This document shows, in pieces, positions 24,471-35,762 of a DNA stretch of 64,000 nt (within the stretch, counting starts at the first letter, position 1; each line of letters begins with the position of its first letter). The DNA is from Cristatella mucedo (taxonomy: Eukaryota; Bryozoa; Phylactolaemata; Cristatellidae): assembly GCA_009760855.2 (NCBI GenBank), contig WPIO01000094.1, positions 1,152,501 to 1,216,500 on the forward strand, written 5' to 3'. The notes under the pieces were generated by a model. The model ran no database searches, was not told the DNA's origin, and was given only the letters and a program-made list of their open reading frames with translations. A program made the translations under genes and the position numbers.

Positions 24471-25046
24471 ATATTAAATTTAAACATGTAACTCGTGTTA
24501 AACCTAGAGAAGCTTCCAGAACCACCCGCCCAACGTGCACTGGTGGCTGTTACTCCATAGGTTCTAGGGCAAGGCTAGATTAGATCAAGCGAGCCTGTGG
24601 ATTGTAAAGTCTGGCACGGCTGAATGAGGCGGCGCCACTTGCCGAATCTCTCATGTCCGCCGACCGATCCTGTTAGCATCCGGTCATGCTTTGGCGGTCA
24701 AGAATCGGAGGCCGAGCGTCAGAAGTCCGGCATCGGATGACGGGAATTGGAGGTTGGGCATCCTGAGGACCTCCGACTACCCATAGAGTGATTCGGGTTC
24801 CACCTGCGACGCCATGCTAGCTACCTGACATTTCAAATTAGTATCTCGAGGGTGCAACCGGCTGTTAAAAACATCTTTCAGAGTCTTAGGTATCGCACCC
24901 CTCGTAGCTGAACACCTGTAACTATGTGTGCACTTGGGTCACCTGTGGTAAATGTCCACAAGGCAGCTGAAAATCGCAGAGTACCAACTAACCTGTATTT
25001 CGGAAATTCTGGCCATGTGTGCACCGCTCCACTCTGCATGTGCGCA
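24471..25046. other. Unassigned
   Basis: GC-richer patch at 24.6-24.85 kb with several short GG/CC-rich near-repeats (TCGGAGGCC, TTGGAGGTTGG). No frame or RNA fold recognised. Confidence 0.5.
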
Positions 25047-25905
25047 TAATAATAATAATAATAATTATTATAATGTGCTTGATAAAGCTTCTCAGAGAAC
25101 TTAATCTCTTTCTAGGCGCTTTACATTTGCTGCAAAGGGAAATGCAACTGAATGGTAAGTTAAATCATGCTTGAAAAACAAACTAAATTAATAACATGGT
25201 TAGGCACCCCTAACCAAGTCATTAATTTTTTTTCTTTAATAACATACACAGGGTCAGCATGCAAATGTGGTTAGTGGCAGCATGCACAGCTTCAGCACGC
25301 ATAAACACGTGAAGGACGAATCACATGGACCCACTAAATGCTGTCCTAAATAGGTGTGTTTTTAAGTTTCGTTTAAATGTGGTCAGGTCAGTGGATGTTC
25401 TGACCCAGTTCGGGAGGGAGTTACAGGCTTTGGGAGCATACGAACTAAATGCACGGTCTCCAAAGGATTAAAGTTTTGTACGAGGTATTTCTAGAGTGTT
25501 GAATTCCGAAAAGCGGGTGGTACGATGCTTGGCCTGATGGGGGAGTATGTTGGAGAGATAAACTGGAGCCATAGAATGAAGGGACCTAAAAGTCAGCGAC
25601 AAAACCTTGAAGCCAATCCGTTGCTTGACTGGCAGCCAATGCAGGTCGGCGAGAAGTGGAGTAATGTGGCAACTGCGACGCTCACGACAGACAAGCCTAG
25701 CTGCAGAGTTTTGCACCAACTGCAATCGCCTGATCGCACATGCTGGTAGGCCAGTAAGCAGTGAGTTGCAGAAGTCGAGACGAGATGTCACGAATGCATG
25801 GACCAACTTAGTCGTGGTATCCTTATCTAAACAAGCATGAATTTTAGCAATGTTATGAAGCTGAAAATAGGCAGATTTGACTGTGGACCTGATATTTTCG
25901 TCTAA
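25047..25905 (-). mobile_element. L2-A LINE, 3' half
   Basis: Tail to the block before the C-terminal domain, with a long open stretch (KIHACLDKDTTTKLVHAFVT, then LDFCNSLLTGLPACAIRRLQ). A small foldback (25,190-25,250) is inserted in the 3' UTR. 5' end at about 25,905. Confidence 0.87.
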
Positions 25906-25954
25906 ATCGCATGAACTAGCTTTGCGTCTGAGAAGAAAACAGCTGTCACACTTG

Positions 25955-26307
<353 letters not shown>

Positions 26308-26308
<1 letters not shown>

Positions 26309-26900
26309 TGTAATGTAATGTATCTCCGTCAGTAACTCCACAAAGTCATAAAGACCATGTGGGTGTTACGCAGGAGAGTTTTGTATAGCGCACTCACAGC
26401 CTAAGCGGCTTTTGGTACGCATTCGGTAGCCAACAGACTTCGTCTCACGCAACAAAGAGAAAGTGGGAAGCATAGCTGAGTTAGGAGAGCAGTTGAGGTA
26501 GTGAGTAGCATAGAAGTAGCAGTTCAGGACCGCTGAAAAAGATGTGCCATAGTCGGCAGTTGGAGAGTAGATGTCGTTGCGTAAGAATTGTGGAAGCGAG
26601 TTCCACAGTCTACGACCTGCAGAGCTAAAGCTTCAGTCGCCAACTGTCTTTAAGCGGAGGAATGGGACAGCTAATTTATTGTCCACATAGGACCTGAGGG
26701 CGCGAACAGGCTGAAACTGATGCAGCAGTTCAGCTAGGTACGAAGGAGCCAAGCCGTGGCGGGCCTTGTGGGTCAGCGTAAGAACTTTGCTCTGTATCCT
26801 TTTCTCAACCGGCAACCATCCTAGCTCTTTCAGCAGAGGTGACACGTGCTCAAACCGCTGGGACTTGAAGACCAGCCTTGCAGCCATATTCACAGTGCAG
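26308..26900 (-). mobile_element. L2-B LINE, 3' fragment
   Basis: CATTA-repeat tail (plus view AATGTAATGTAATG), UTR and about 180 codons to MAARLVFKSQRF, mostly open. 5'-truncated at GCCATATTCACAG. Confidence 0.87.
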
Positions 26901-27063
26901 CCATATTCATATATATGGTTATATATAGTTAAATATATAACCACATATTAGTTAGATTCTTAGAGGATTCTATATTTTGTGAGCAATGAAAAGTGAGTGC
27001 TTCCTGAGGAAAGTTTGACGATTGCTGTTCAGTTATGCGTCATGGGTGTTCCGGTCTATTTAT

Positions 27064-27300
27064 AATACAAATAATAATTACAATAACTCACTTGATATAG
27101 TGCCTTCAGAGAACTCGATCTCGTTCTAGGCACTTGACATTTGCTGGAAAGGAAGCACGATCGAATGGTCATTTGTAGTTAGTTCAATTTCAATAAGCAG
27201 ACAATGTTTTGGGGTGACATACACACGGCGAGCATTAAAAAAATGTTAGTGGCAGCATGCAAAGTATCATCACTTATATGCATGCGAAGGAGGAATCACA
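27064..27300 (-). mobile_element. L2-A LINE, short 3' fragment
   Basis: Hairpin arms AGTGCC (27,099-27,104) and GGCACT (27,129-27,134) are changed together relative to the consensus AGCGCC/GGCGCT. CACGATCGAATGG subfamily. Confidence 0.75.
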
Positions 27301-27333
27301 TCTATATGGGTTTCCACTGCTCGCTATGCGTAG

Positions 27334-27489
27334 GATCTGGTCCTCGGCGTCGGCGAGCCCTGGTATCAGTCAAACGAAGGATCTCGCTGAGGTAGCTGGT
27401 ACTTCCGCCAAGCCAACCAAAAACTTCAACTTCTCTCTGAGCGTAACCACCACACTTTGCCGAGAAATTCCCAATATTGAACCTCCAAG
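27334..27489 (+). CDS. Candidate exon, unknown gene
   Basis: 156 bp, phase 2 at both ends, acceptor TTTCCACTGCTCGCTATGCGTAG, donor CCTCCAAG|GTATTC. The frame gives IWSSASASPGISQTKDLAEV and ends REIPNIEPPR. It is GC-richer than its flanks and repeat-free. The opposite strand is also open (68 codons), which weakens the call. Confidence 0.22.
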
Positions 27490-28337
27490 GTATTCCAAAT
27501 TCAGGCATTTGCTTTTACTATGAAATAGTTACCCTGTGTGACGCAAGATCTGAGCATAAGAGCGACCACCATGAGCAAGCATGGGCCGTGGCTGCCGGGC
27601 AGCGGCGATAATGCGTTAAACTGAGATTCCTGGAAAGGGCAGTGGCTGGGAGCTCGAATGCGAGTCGCGTGATGCGATTGCAGCTGGCACGAACCTTGAA
27701 TCTCCGATCAGATATCAGCACAGAGAGCGATTGCCGGCTACCAACCCCGAGCTGTCTCTTGCTAGGCACAAATACTGCAACACTTATGTACACGTAGAGA
27801 CCTTTGGTGGATGGCAAAGTCATATGTCGAGCTGCATCGACGGAGTCGCAAACGGCGGTGGAGGTAGTCGGGTGCATAGGGGCTACAGGTCCAATGTCTT
27901 TACTTTCTCAGCCTGTCATGGACACGTCAATACTCAAGCACTGCATTGCATAGCTCGAGAGATCGTTTCATCAGTTATGCGTTCGCAATGTGTACTGCAA
28001 TCACATGACATGAGGATAGGTCAAAGTGCAAAGTAGCGATTCCAAAGCACGTGCTGTGGGTTTTCAGTGGTTTGCTCAATTAATGTACCCAGCCCAACAG
28101 TGAATGCGTCAATTACAATCAGTCCAGTCTCACTTAACGTATACCTTCCTCCAGTCTTCGGGCGTTTCGTAACTGGCTGAAAAATCTGATTGAGGCCGAT
28201 TGCAGGCGGATGCAGTAGAATTTCCTACGTATGGTTCGCTTTCAATGACTAGCCGAATCAGATTTATTTCGCCTCCTTTCGCTGCCCCGAGCGCTCGCGA
28301 CATCCAGCTTCGCTGATAGGTCACGGTCGATAAGGGG
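27490..28337. other. Unassigned
   Basis: Opposing ORFs of 119 and 101 codons around 27.5-28.0 kb, neither with splice context; no repeat. Confidence 0.5.
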
Positions 28338-28510
28338 ATATTAGCCGATTCAACAGCCTCTTTTCATATATCGACAGAAGAGTCTTAAAAGCTATCACCA
28401 CTGCTTGCAGCAGCAATAAAGGATCGCCAAATGCCGAATTTAAACTCGAGACCTCGGTCCCGAAGTTGTGAAAGCAGCTGCCTTACCTATGAACCATTGA
28501 CTGTGAGCCC
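28338..28510 (-). mobile_element. SINE-1 (tRNA-derived), diverged
   Basis: CAACAGCCTCTTTTC, CTATCACCACTGCTTGCAGC, CGAGACCTCGGTCCCG, GCCTTACCTATG in reverse complement order of SINE-1. B box degraded (AATTTAAACTC). Confidence 0.72.
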
Positions 28511-28757
28511 TGCCGACTCAGCCGACTCTCAATCGATGCCGTTTTGGAAAGTCTTTCCTTACCTCCCCAATCAGATGGCGAATAATAAAATATAATCATG
28601 CTACTTGCAATGACTAGACTTGTCAATAGGCGATTGGCAGCTGACCAATGTGTCGTTACAGGTGGGTCTTCCTATCAGGCGTTTGGTGGTTGGTCACCTC
28701 GATTGGAAGCGAAGTCAGGTTCGGGGCAGGGGTTTCAGGCTGAGATTCACAAGTTGA

Positions 28758-28783
28758 AAGGCCGTCGGCTGAGCGACGGCCTT
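28758..28783. repeat. 10-bp perfect hairpin
   Basis: AAGGCCGTCG and CGACGGCCTT around a 6-base loop. GC-rich and stable, in unassigned DNA, with no T-run after it. Confidence 0.7.
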
Positions 28784-28951
28784 GGTTGCCGATGGCCTCA
28801 ATGCAGCTATTCAACAGCACTCAGTGCAGATATTGTATGCTGTGAAGATGCACTCACTGTATGCTGGACACGTGCATTCCGGTGACGGAGCAGGGGTGGT
28901 TTGCATAGCAGAGAACTTCGAAGCCCCGAACTAAATATTTTATAATTTGCC

Positions 28952-29392
28952 CCCACCTGTAATTCCACAAGACTGCATAGACAATTCCGTGTTACCCTGA
29001 AGTTATCTATAGAGCACTCACTCACAGCGTAAGCAGCTTCTGGTTGGCACATGGCAGCCAGCATACTGAGTCTCATGCTTCAAGAGAAAGTGAGAAGCTT
29101 AGTTGAGTGAGGGGGGCATTTGAGGAAGAGACGTCTCAGGATCGTTGCTAAGGATTATCAGCAGCTGAGAATATGTCATTGCGTAAGAATCGGGGCAGTG
29201 AGTTCCACAGTCCAAGGCACGCAGAGCAAAGGCTTGTTTGTCACCAATGGTCTGTAAGTGTAGGGACGACATCTAATTTATTGTCCTCAGGGTGGAAACA
29301 GAGGCAGTGCAGCCAGCCATGAAGGAGACAGCCTTGGAGGGCAGCCTTGTGAGTAGGGTTAAGAGTTCTACTCTATATGTAATCATGCTGTA
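28952..29392 (-). mobile_element. L2-B LINE fragment, old
   Basis: Recognised by TTCCACAAGACTGCATAGAC, AGCACTCACTCACAGCGTAAG, GTGAGTTCCACAGTCC and TAATTTATTGTCC. Many indels, no open frame. Confidence 0.65.
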
Positions 29393-29677
29393 ATCGATTA
29401 GTTGGTTTTGGTGGCTCATTAGATAATCAGCATGACAGTCAGGAAGCTACAGAGGCTCAAACGAAAGAGATTCGCCAGCAGAGATACGATATGTCTGTCG
29501 CTTGGTCGGGTAATAGCCGCTGCCTGCTAATAATCTGAAGAGCAGAGTGGGCAGTACGTACCGTCGTGGCTCAGCTTACGGCACAGGTGTTCCACCTCTG
29601 CCCCACTTGTGGCATGAACCGTGGGTTCGTGAGGTGGCCATGTGTGGCCGGAAGGCACTAGGCTGTGAGCGTTCCAG
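29393..29677. other. Unassigned, faint tRNA-like match
   Basis: At 29,572-29,633 TGGCTCAGCTTACGG and GGGTTCGTGAGG are spaced roughly like A and B boxes. No cloverleaf could be drawn, so no RNA is called. Confidence 0.3.
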
Positions 29678-29917
29678 GAAAACATGAAGGCTGCTGCTGA
29701 AAAAGAAGTGAGGGCGATCAATCAATCGTCCGGACAGCAAAACACTCTGTGCTGCCCCGTGGTAGATCCATTAGCCGGAGCTGCTGCCAACTGGGGCTCT
29801 TCCCTCGAGATGGTCGACTCTGCTAGCAAGGAGCCAGTGAAACTAGAACAAGGTAGCAACGGAGGCGCATCCAGTGGCCAAAAACGAGCCTTGGATTCTT
29901 TGCAAGAACCTCTGTAG
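29678..29917 (+). CDS. Candidate terminal exon, unknown gene
   Basis: 240 bp ending in a TAG, with an acceptor-like GAGCGTTCCAG directly before it. The frame begins ENMKAAAEKEVRAINQSS and ends SGQKRALDSLQEPL. The product is hydrophilic, rich in Gly, Ser, Ala and charged residues, like a disordered C-terminus. An in-frame ATG at 29,684 could instead start a short ORF. No poly(A) signal was identified close by and no repeat overlaps. Confidence 0.3.
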   Translation, partial: ENMKAAAEKEVRAINQSSGQQNTLCCPVVDPLAGAAANWGSSLEMVDSASKEPVKLEQGSNGGASSGQKRALDSLQEPL

Positions 29918-30177
29918 CGAGCACGCTCGCACCAGCTCAGCTTTAGTTGCTGGCGCGAAAAGTACCCTGCACAGAGGCGATTTGTCCGACTGAAAAAACC
30001 TATGCAGCATTCAAATATAGTTCCTAATCACGCGTTGTCGCCGTATGAGTTGAAGATAGTCGTTCACTTCAGCCAATGCAGTAATGGCAATTGTATTCGA
30101 CAGAGACCAACATTTTAGCAGCGAAAATTCCTCCGAGTCCTTGAGTACCTCTCATTTTATTTGGCTTCACAAGCTCA

Positions 30178-30940
30178 GCACTCTGCTGGTTTAGGTCTTA
30201 TCTTTGTAACAGACTCCAAAGTATTGATATAAAGGGTAAAGATCATTCGAGTTAAAGGCTGCCAAATGATTGAGCAAAACAAGTAGACGTACTATTCCCT
30301 TACCAATGTTATTGCCAAGCACAATCTAGGCTTTCGTTTGTATGGGGATGACACCTAGTTGTACCTTTGCTTAGAACCCTCCCAGACTTCCGGCAGGTCG
30401 AATTCTTCCAACTTAGTTACTGCTGTATTATGTAATATAATCCATTTGCATAGCGTCCTAAGAAAACTTAATCTCTCTTAAGGTGCTTTAAATATGCCTC
30501 GGGGCTCGAGCCAACGACCTCAACCAAACTTTGGTCGGGGCGAGCACCGTAACCGCTGGACCAAACAAGCACGTTTTGCTGCCATCCTTATATCGATGGC
30601 AGTAAACTTTGTAAAATTAAATTATGATAAAGCCAACTTACTATTCATGGGCAAAACAAGTGTGATTCAGAAATTGGAAATGCTAACGTTAAAAATTGGC
30701 TTTGCCTTCAAATCTCTTGTTGAATCTGCACGAAACATAGGTGCCACGTTGCAAAGTGAACTTTCGTTAGACAACCGCATCAGCTCCACAATCAAGTCTG
30801 CCTTCTTTCAGCTTAATTAAATAGCTAAAATTGGGCTTGTTTAGTCGGGGATACCACTTTTAAATTGGTCCTTTCATTTAAAAAAATATGTCTTTATTTC
30901 TATAAATCACTGCTTGCTGGTCTACCGAGTTGTTCATTTA
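30178..30940 (+). mobile_element. L2-A LINE, RT-region fragment interrupted by SINE-2
   Basis: Plus-strand remnants of the RT (TTTAGGTCTTATCTTTGTAA; NVIAKHNLGFRLYGDDT-like at about 30,310, with YADD changed to YGDD) and, after the SINE-2 at 30,431-30,571, the linker (VKLNYDKANLLFMGKTSVIQ) to NSLLAGLPS. Heavily mutated, no 3' end. Confidence 0.75.
30431..30571 (-). mobile_element. SINE-2 inserted in L2-A
   Basis: Minus strand: head TTGTTTGGTCCAGCGGTTAC with a perfect A box, GGTGCTCGCCCCGACCAAAG, B-box-like GGCTCGAGCC, then a clear L2-A-like hairpin (AAAGCACCTTAAGAGAGATT ... TTTTCTTAGGACGCTAT) and GCAAATGGATTATATTACA. It splits the L2-A copy between its RT and linker regions. Confidence 0.75.
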
Positions 30941-31487
30941 TCCATTCTTCTGGGGCAGGAGGCATTTACATCCACCCTCCCCCATACACCAGTATGGCAG
31001 CCGCCCACATTCAACATCTTTTCTTGACCGTCAGCCATCACGAAATTATTTCCTAATTCTGCTGGATAAACATTCCGCTAAGCTCGTATCAAATAAATAC
31101 TTTAACTTTGAGCTATAACTAATGTTCCATTAGCTGCAGGTCCAGCCAAATCTAAGTGAAAAGTTTGATTATCTTGACGATCAGCATGCACATTTTCTGT
31201 TCTTACCTCCTAGATGAATATCCCGGATCTGCCTGTGCGAACAGTTAAAATAAAAATACGATCAATGAATTCGGAAGTGATGCATCTCATGAGCGGAAAG
31301 TGAAAGTATTGTTTATAATATCATGGATATATAAACTAACCTGGTAGTAACAAAAACGTAGTACCACTCACTAAACTGGATACCCCGTCCCTCTGAAAGC
31401 TCTGCCATTCAATCTCCTGCTGCTCCTGAAAGGAGCGAGTGCTTTCTTTCTAAATAATATTTGCAATCTAAAACAAACCACTAAAAA

Positions 31488-32945
31488 ATTTATTATTAAT
31501 CCATTTGTGTGGCACCCTCAGAGAACTTAATCTCTTCTCAGGCAATTTAGATGTATTGTAGAAAGCATTACCAAATGATCAATGGCATCACTTGCAAGCA
31601 GCCGGGACGTGTACACACGGAAATGCAAACCGAGAAAAATCACAAGAACCACTAAATGCTGTATTAAAATGGTATCTTTTAAGCTTTTTTTTAAATCTTA
31701 TCAATTCGGGGGACGTTGTGAAGTACGTCAGAAGTGAGTTTCAAGCTTTGGAATTATACGAACTAAAGGCAGAGTCTCTAAAGGCTGGTGCAAAACTTCG
31801 AAGTTAGGCTTGTCTGTCGTGAGCGTTGCAGTGGCCACATTACTCCACTTCTCGCCGACCTGCACTGGCTACATGTCAAGCAACGGATTGACTTCAAGGT
31901 TTTGTCGCTCACTTTTAGGTCACTTCATTCTTTGGCTCTAGCCTATCTCTCAGATATACTCCCCCATCAGGCCAAGCATCGTACCACCCGCTTTTAGGAA
32001 TCCAACAGTCTACCAATACCTCGTACAAACCTCAAATCCTCTGGAGACCGCGAATTTAGTTCATTCGCTCCCAAAGCCTGGAACTCCCTCCCGAACTGCG
32101 TCAGAACATTCCCTGACCTGAACACATTTAAAAAGAATTTAAAAACACACCTATTTAGGACAGCATTTAGTGGGTCCTTGTGATTCGTCCTTAATGTGCT
32201 TATGCGTGCTGACACTGTGCATGCTTTCACTAAACACATTTGCATGCTGACCCTGTGCATGTCACCCCTAACCATGTTATTCGTTTAGTTTGTTTGTCAA
32301 GCATGATTTTACTCACCATTGAATTGCATTTTCCTTTGCAGCAAATGGAAAGCACCTAGAGAGAGAGAGATTAGGTTCTCAGAGGGCGCTTTATGAAGTG
32401 CATTATTATTATTATGTATTATTATTAAAGGCGCCGAGGTTCGTACGAGGTATAGCTAAACGATTAAAGTCAGAACAGCGGGTTGTATGATTCATGGCCA
32501 GGTGGGAGAGTAGATCTGATAGGTAGGCTAGAGCCAGATAATGAAGGGAAATGTAAGTGAGTGACAGAACCTTGAAGTTGATTCGTCGCTTGACTGGAAG
32601 CCAGTGCAGACAGGCGAGTTGTTTGCGTGATGTGACAACTGCTACGCTCACAACAAACAGGCCTAGCTGCAGTGTGTTTCACTGACTGTAAGCGTCTGAT
32701 TGTGCAGGCCGGTAGACCGGCAAACAGTGAGTTACAGAAGCCTCGACGGGATGTCACAAACGCACTGACCAGTTTAGATGTAGTATCCCTGTATTAGCAA
32801 GCCTGAATTGTAGCTATGTTATGCAGCTGAAAAAGGCAGACATGAGTGTGGAGCTGTTGTGGTCGTCTAATGAAGGGTCACTTTGGAGCAGAAGACTTGG
32901 ATTATGTGGAGATTTAACAGGAAATATGCTGGCAATAGTTATAGT
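31488..32945 (-). mobile_element. L2-A LINE, old copy interrupted by a younger L2-A
   Basis: Minus-strand L2-A (31,488-31,784 and 32,432-32,945). The tail is an ATCCATTTGTGTGGCACCC variant resembling SINE-2. The second part encodes the C-terminal domain (TSRRGFCNSLFAGLPACTIR) in a broken frame. Confidence 0.78.
31785..32426 (+). mobile_element. L2-A LINE 3' fragment inserted in older L2-A
   Basis: Plus strand from LVCRERCSGHITPLLADLH to the hairpin and (ATT)n tail. AAAGG at 31,780-31,784 and 32,427-32,431 is a likely 5-bp target-site duplication. Confidence 0.85.
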
Positions 32946-34776
32946 TTTTATAGGTCCTACATAAGGAAGTCAGCTAAACGCACGTCAATTTTTGAGTCAA
33001 CTACCTCACGTAAATAGGAGTAGCGAAGATCGTCCTTAGGGAATCAGCTTACGTCTAACTATACAGTCCAAGGGAGACCGTTTAGGTAAAGGTAGTAATA
33101 CATTTAAAGAGCTTCAAAGGATTAATAATGTATTACTTGTCTCCAAGAACCGTTCAAAGCGTTTCCAATTGTGGATGGGTGAGCATTTCTCAGCAATAGT
33201 TCCAGAACAAAGAGATCGGTGTCAAGAGCAGACAATCTAGGTGTCACTATCGTAGACAATATCGAGAAAAACAAGCAGGTGAGAAAGCCATTTCCGAATC
33301 GCAAGCCAAATCCATGTGTTAACGTTCCTGAAACAAGTACCAACTACGTTTCACTTATACACTGGAACGGAAAGGTAATCGGTAATGTCTTTCCCTTTCT
33401 CTAATAAAGGTGTGTTGTTAAACTGATTGTGCATGAGTGAGCTAATTTATTTTCAATGAGTAAGTGACTGGCTAATAATAGGTATCTTAATCAATAAGAG
33501 AGTGTTAAGTCAGCTTACCATTTATAAACGAGTAATACTTGCCTAGCTGTCTTGTTCTACATTCGCGAATTATGTACACATTATGTAAAAGTAAAAATCG
33601 TCAAATCACATGTGAACATCATTAGATGCTTTTGTAGAATATCCACTACCTCCACAAACGCTCACAGGTAAGAGGTCGAAGGTCAGGACCTTAAGATGTG
33701 GTTGATCTTTGGGGCAATCTAGCCAGATCGAGGGCAGCATCGAACCATAGTAAGCCAGTCATTACTGACCTAATTTCTTCAGTCGTCTTCTCCTGTCAAA
33801 GAAAACTATTATGGCTCCTGGGTCTCTAAATACTGTTATCCTTCTGAGATGCATTGATTTTTTTCTGACGGCCACAGCTAACGCTACAAATTACACCGTA
33901 GCCGTGATGATTGTCTCTGCACTTTTCAAAAAAGAGGCCATAATTAACAACGGTAGCAGTTGACGAGAAGACTTTGCCAGCCTAATCTAGACATCTTCTT
34001 TTCACTAACCTTATGCCAGATCATCTCCTTACTGGCGCTAATATAAAAGATGTTCGGACGAGTAGTTGCAGACTAACGAAAGAGTAGTTTCTGAACTTTT
34101 CTACACATTGTTTGAACCTAGCCAGCACTTTTCAATAAGACTTGAAAGCTAATCACTGAATCAATTCAGCATTGTCATGTGCGTGTAATGACCTTTTTAG
34201 GAATGTGCCACAGGAGTAGATTATGTATGATTATATGAATGGGACTTACAAAAGGTCATCTACAGTTGTGGCTAGTAATTTACGCTTCGCCCTGCATGTA
34301 GCTCTCTGCAGCTGCTTCCCATTGCCTTCCCCAGTAATACATTAACCACATGGGCCTCACATTAAGTTACGGGCATTCCTGATTGCAGTGGGTGAGTTCA
34401 TACAAGTATACGAGTGACGTGGAATGCACTGGAGCGGCTTGTACACTCTACACAACTCGTTAGCTTTGCTGGAAGGTGCTACCTTTGCCTGCGCATTTCT
34501 CACATTGGCAAGGGCTGGCTTCGCTATGTGCTTCTCTCTTGCTGCAATGACTGGGGTTTCTGTTCCCACGCATACATCACACGGCACTTTCGCAACCAAT
34601 TTTGTTGTTAAATATTCTCGAGTAGTCGTTAAATTTGATGCCCACTGGCCTCACGGCAGCTTCTCAACAGAAAACGGATATGTTGAGCCTCAGATTTAGA
34701 ACGTTAGAACGGAAGCTCGGCTGCCATGTATCACTAGCTCACCAGCACCCCATCACCATCACCATCACCATCAGCT
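32946..34776. other. Unassigned
   Basis: One plus frame (33,219-33,404) crosses a good donor (AAGCAG|GTGAGA). Another at 34,424-34,699 is hydrophobic (ATFACAFLTLARAGFAMCFS). Both strands are open in the second case and neither has enough context to call a gene. Confidence 0.4.
34751..34772. repeat. (CATCAC)n short repeat
   Basis: Short CATCAC run just before the long hairpin at 34,777. Confidence 0.8.
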
Positions 34777-34832
34777 CACCATCACCAGCTACACAGGGAC
34801 ATATTGATGTCCCTGTGTAGATGGTGATGGTG
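34777..34832. repeat. Long hairpin, 26-base arms
   Basis: Arms 34,777-34,802 and 34,807-34,832 pair at 24 of 26 positions around the loop ATTG: CACCATCACCA / TGGTGATGGTG, two mismatches, then TACACAGGGACAT / ATGTCCCTGTGTA. No coding or LINE relation seen. It may be a recent template-switch foldback or a small structured element. Confidence 0.85.
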
Positions 34833-35060
34833 AATCGCCTGCGAAGATCCAAACTTCACAGAATGTTTGAAAACGTGAGAGTTTCTGATTTTTTCAAATT
34901 TTAGAAGCCTTTCTCCGACTGACGAAGAGATCTGACCAGATGGCTAGGATATCCTGTTACCACCAGATCACAGGCTACCGGAATTCTCAAGAAAGTGTGA
35001 CACTACTCCCGGGAGCCGCATGAGGCATGCTTCGCAGCGACACGAAATCTTCATGAGGTT

Positions 35061-35072
35061 GGGGGGGGGGGG
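35061..35072 (+). repeat. Poly(G) run
   Basis: Twelve G in a row, rare in AT-rich DNA; may also be a length-uncertain sequencing site. Confidence 0.9.
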
Positions 35073-35192
35073 TTGAACGTTACAATTATGACTATAACGT
35101 GACCTCACCCAACTCTGGTAACCACAGAAGAGGAGGAAAGCGTCCTTTCGAGGCAGTAGGTGGGCTGGGCTGTTGCCACTCACTAAACTTCC

Positions 35193-35492
35193 GTGTCGCC
35201 TGAGCTACCGGCCAACAGAGAAAGAGGCGATGGCGTTAGCAAACGTGGACCCGAAAAGTGCATGCACATTAACGAGCTGGCTCATCCACACATGCAAATT
35301 ATTAGGGGAGCCAGATTTCTTAGAATAAATGTCAGCATTTTTACGCAGGAAGTGTTTATACAGATGTTTGCGAGATACGGCATCGAACAAATAATTACAA
35401 TACCATATCACACAGCACGCTACAGCTGCCATTTCCAAAATAAACGCGAAAACAGTAGTTTTGATATCTTAATTATACAGAAACAGTGTTAA
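35193..35492 (+). pseudogene. Possible decayed retroelement integrase fragment
   Basis: Open frame of 99 codons whose middle, RGARFLRI followed by FTQEVFIQMFARYGIEQI and TIPYHT, has the spacing of the retroelement integrase core (an F-x-S/Q-x-x-F block, then GI, then a PYHP motif). The expected Asp before the first Phe and the Glu-containing segment after PYH are not visible. It would be inactive. No long terminal repeats, polymerase or gag remains were seen on either side. The minus strand is also open, so chance is not excluded. Confidence 0.25.
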
Positions 35493-35762
35493 AGGCTTAA
35501 TCACGAAATGTCTTCCAATTTCGCTAGTTCGGTCTCGTGCTATAGCAGAAAATTACCCGCATCAGCTTGCTTTTTCACATTCAAACGGCAATACAGCCGC
35601 CATTAAACCTAAACGATTTGAGATCTCACGTTTAAGATTCCAAATCATAGACGATAGTATCCCATGAATTCCTACCTAATTTCAAGAGATTGCGCTTCGC
35701 GTTCACATTCCATGGAATGGGATGGCTCGTTCAAAATGGCGACCCAAACATTCGAGCAGCAA

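Noticed and set aside
24319-24540. RACVRACV repeat protein
   Set aside because: Translation of (GCAC)n; no start or splice context.
27518-28036. 119-codon minus and 101-codon plus ORFs
   Set aside because: Mutually overlapping, without splice context or recognisable motifs.
29572-29633. Possible tRNA gene
   Set aside because: A- and B-box-like strings only; no acceptor stem or cloverleaf could be built.
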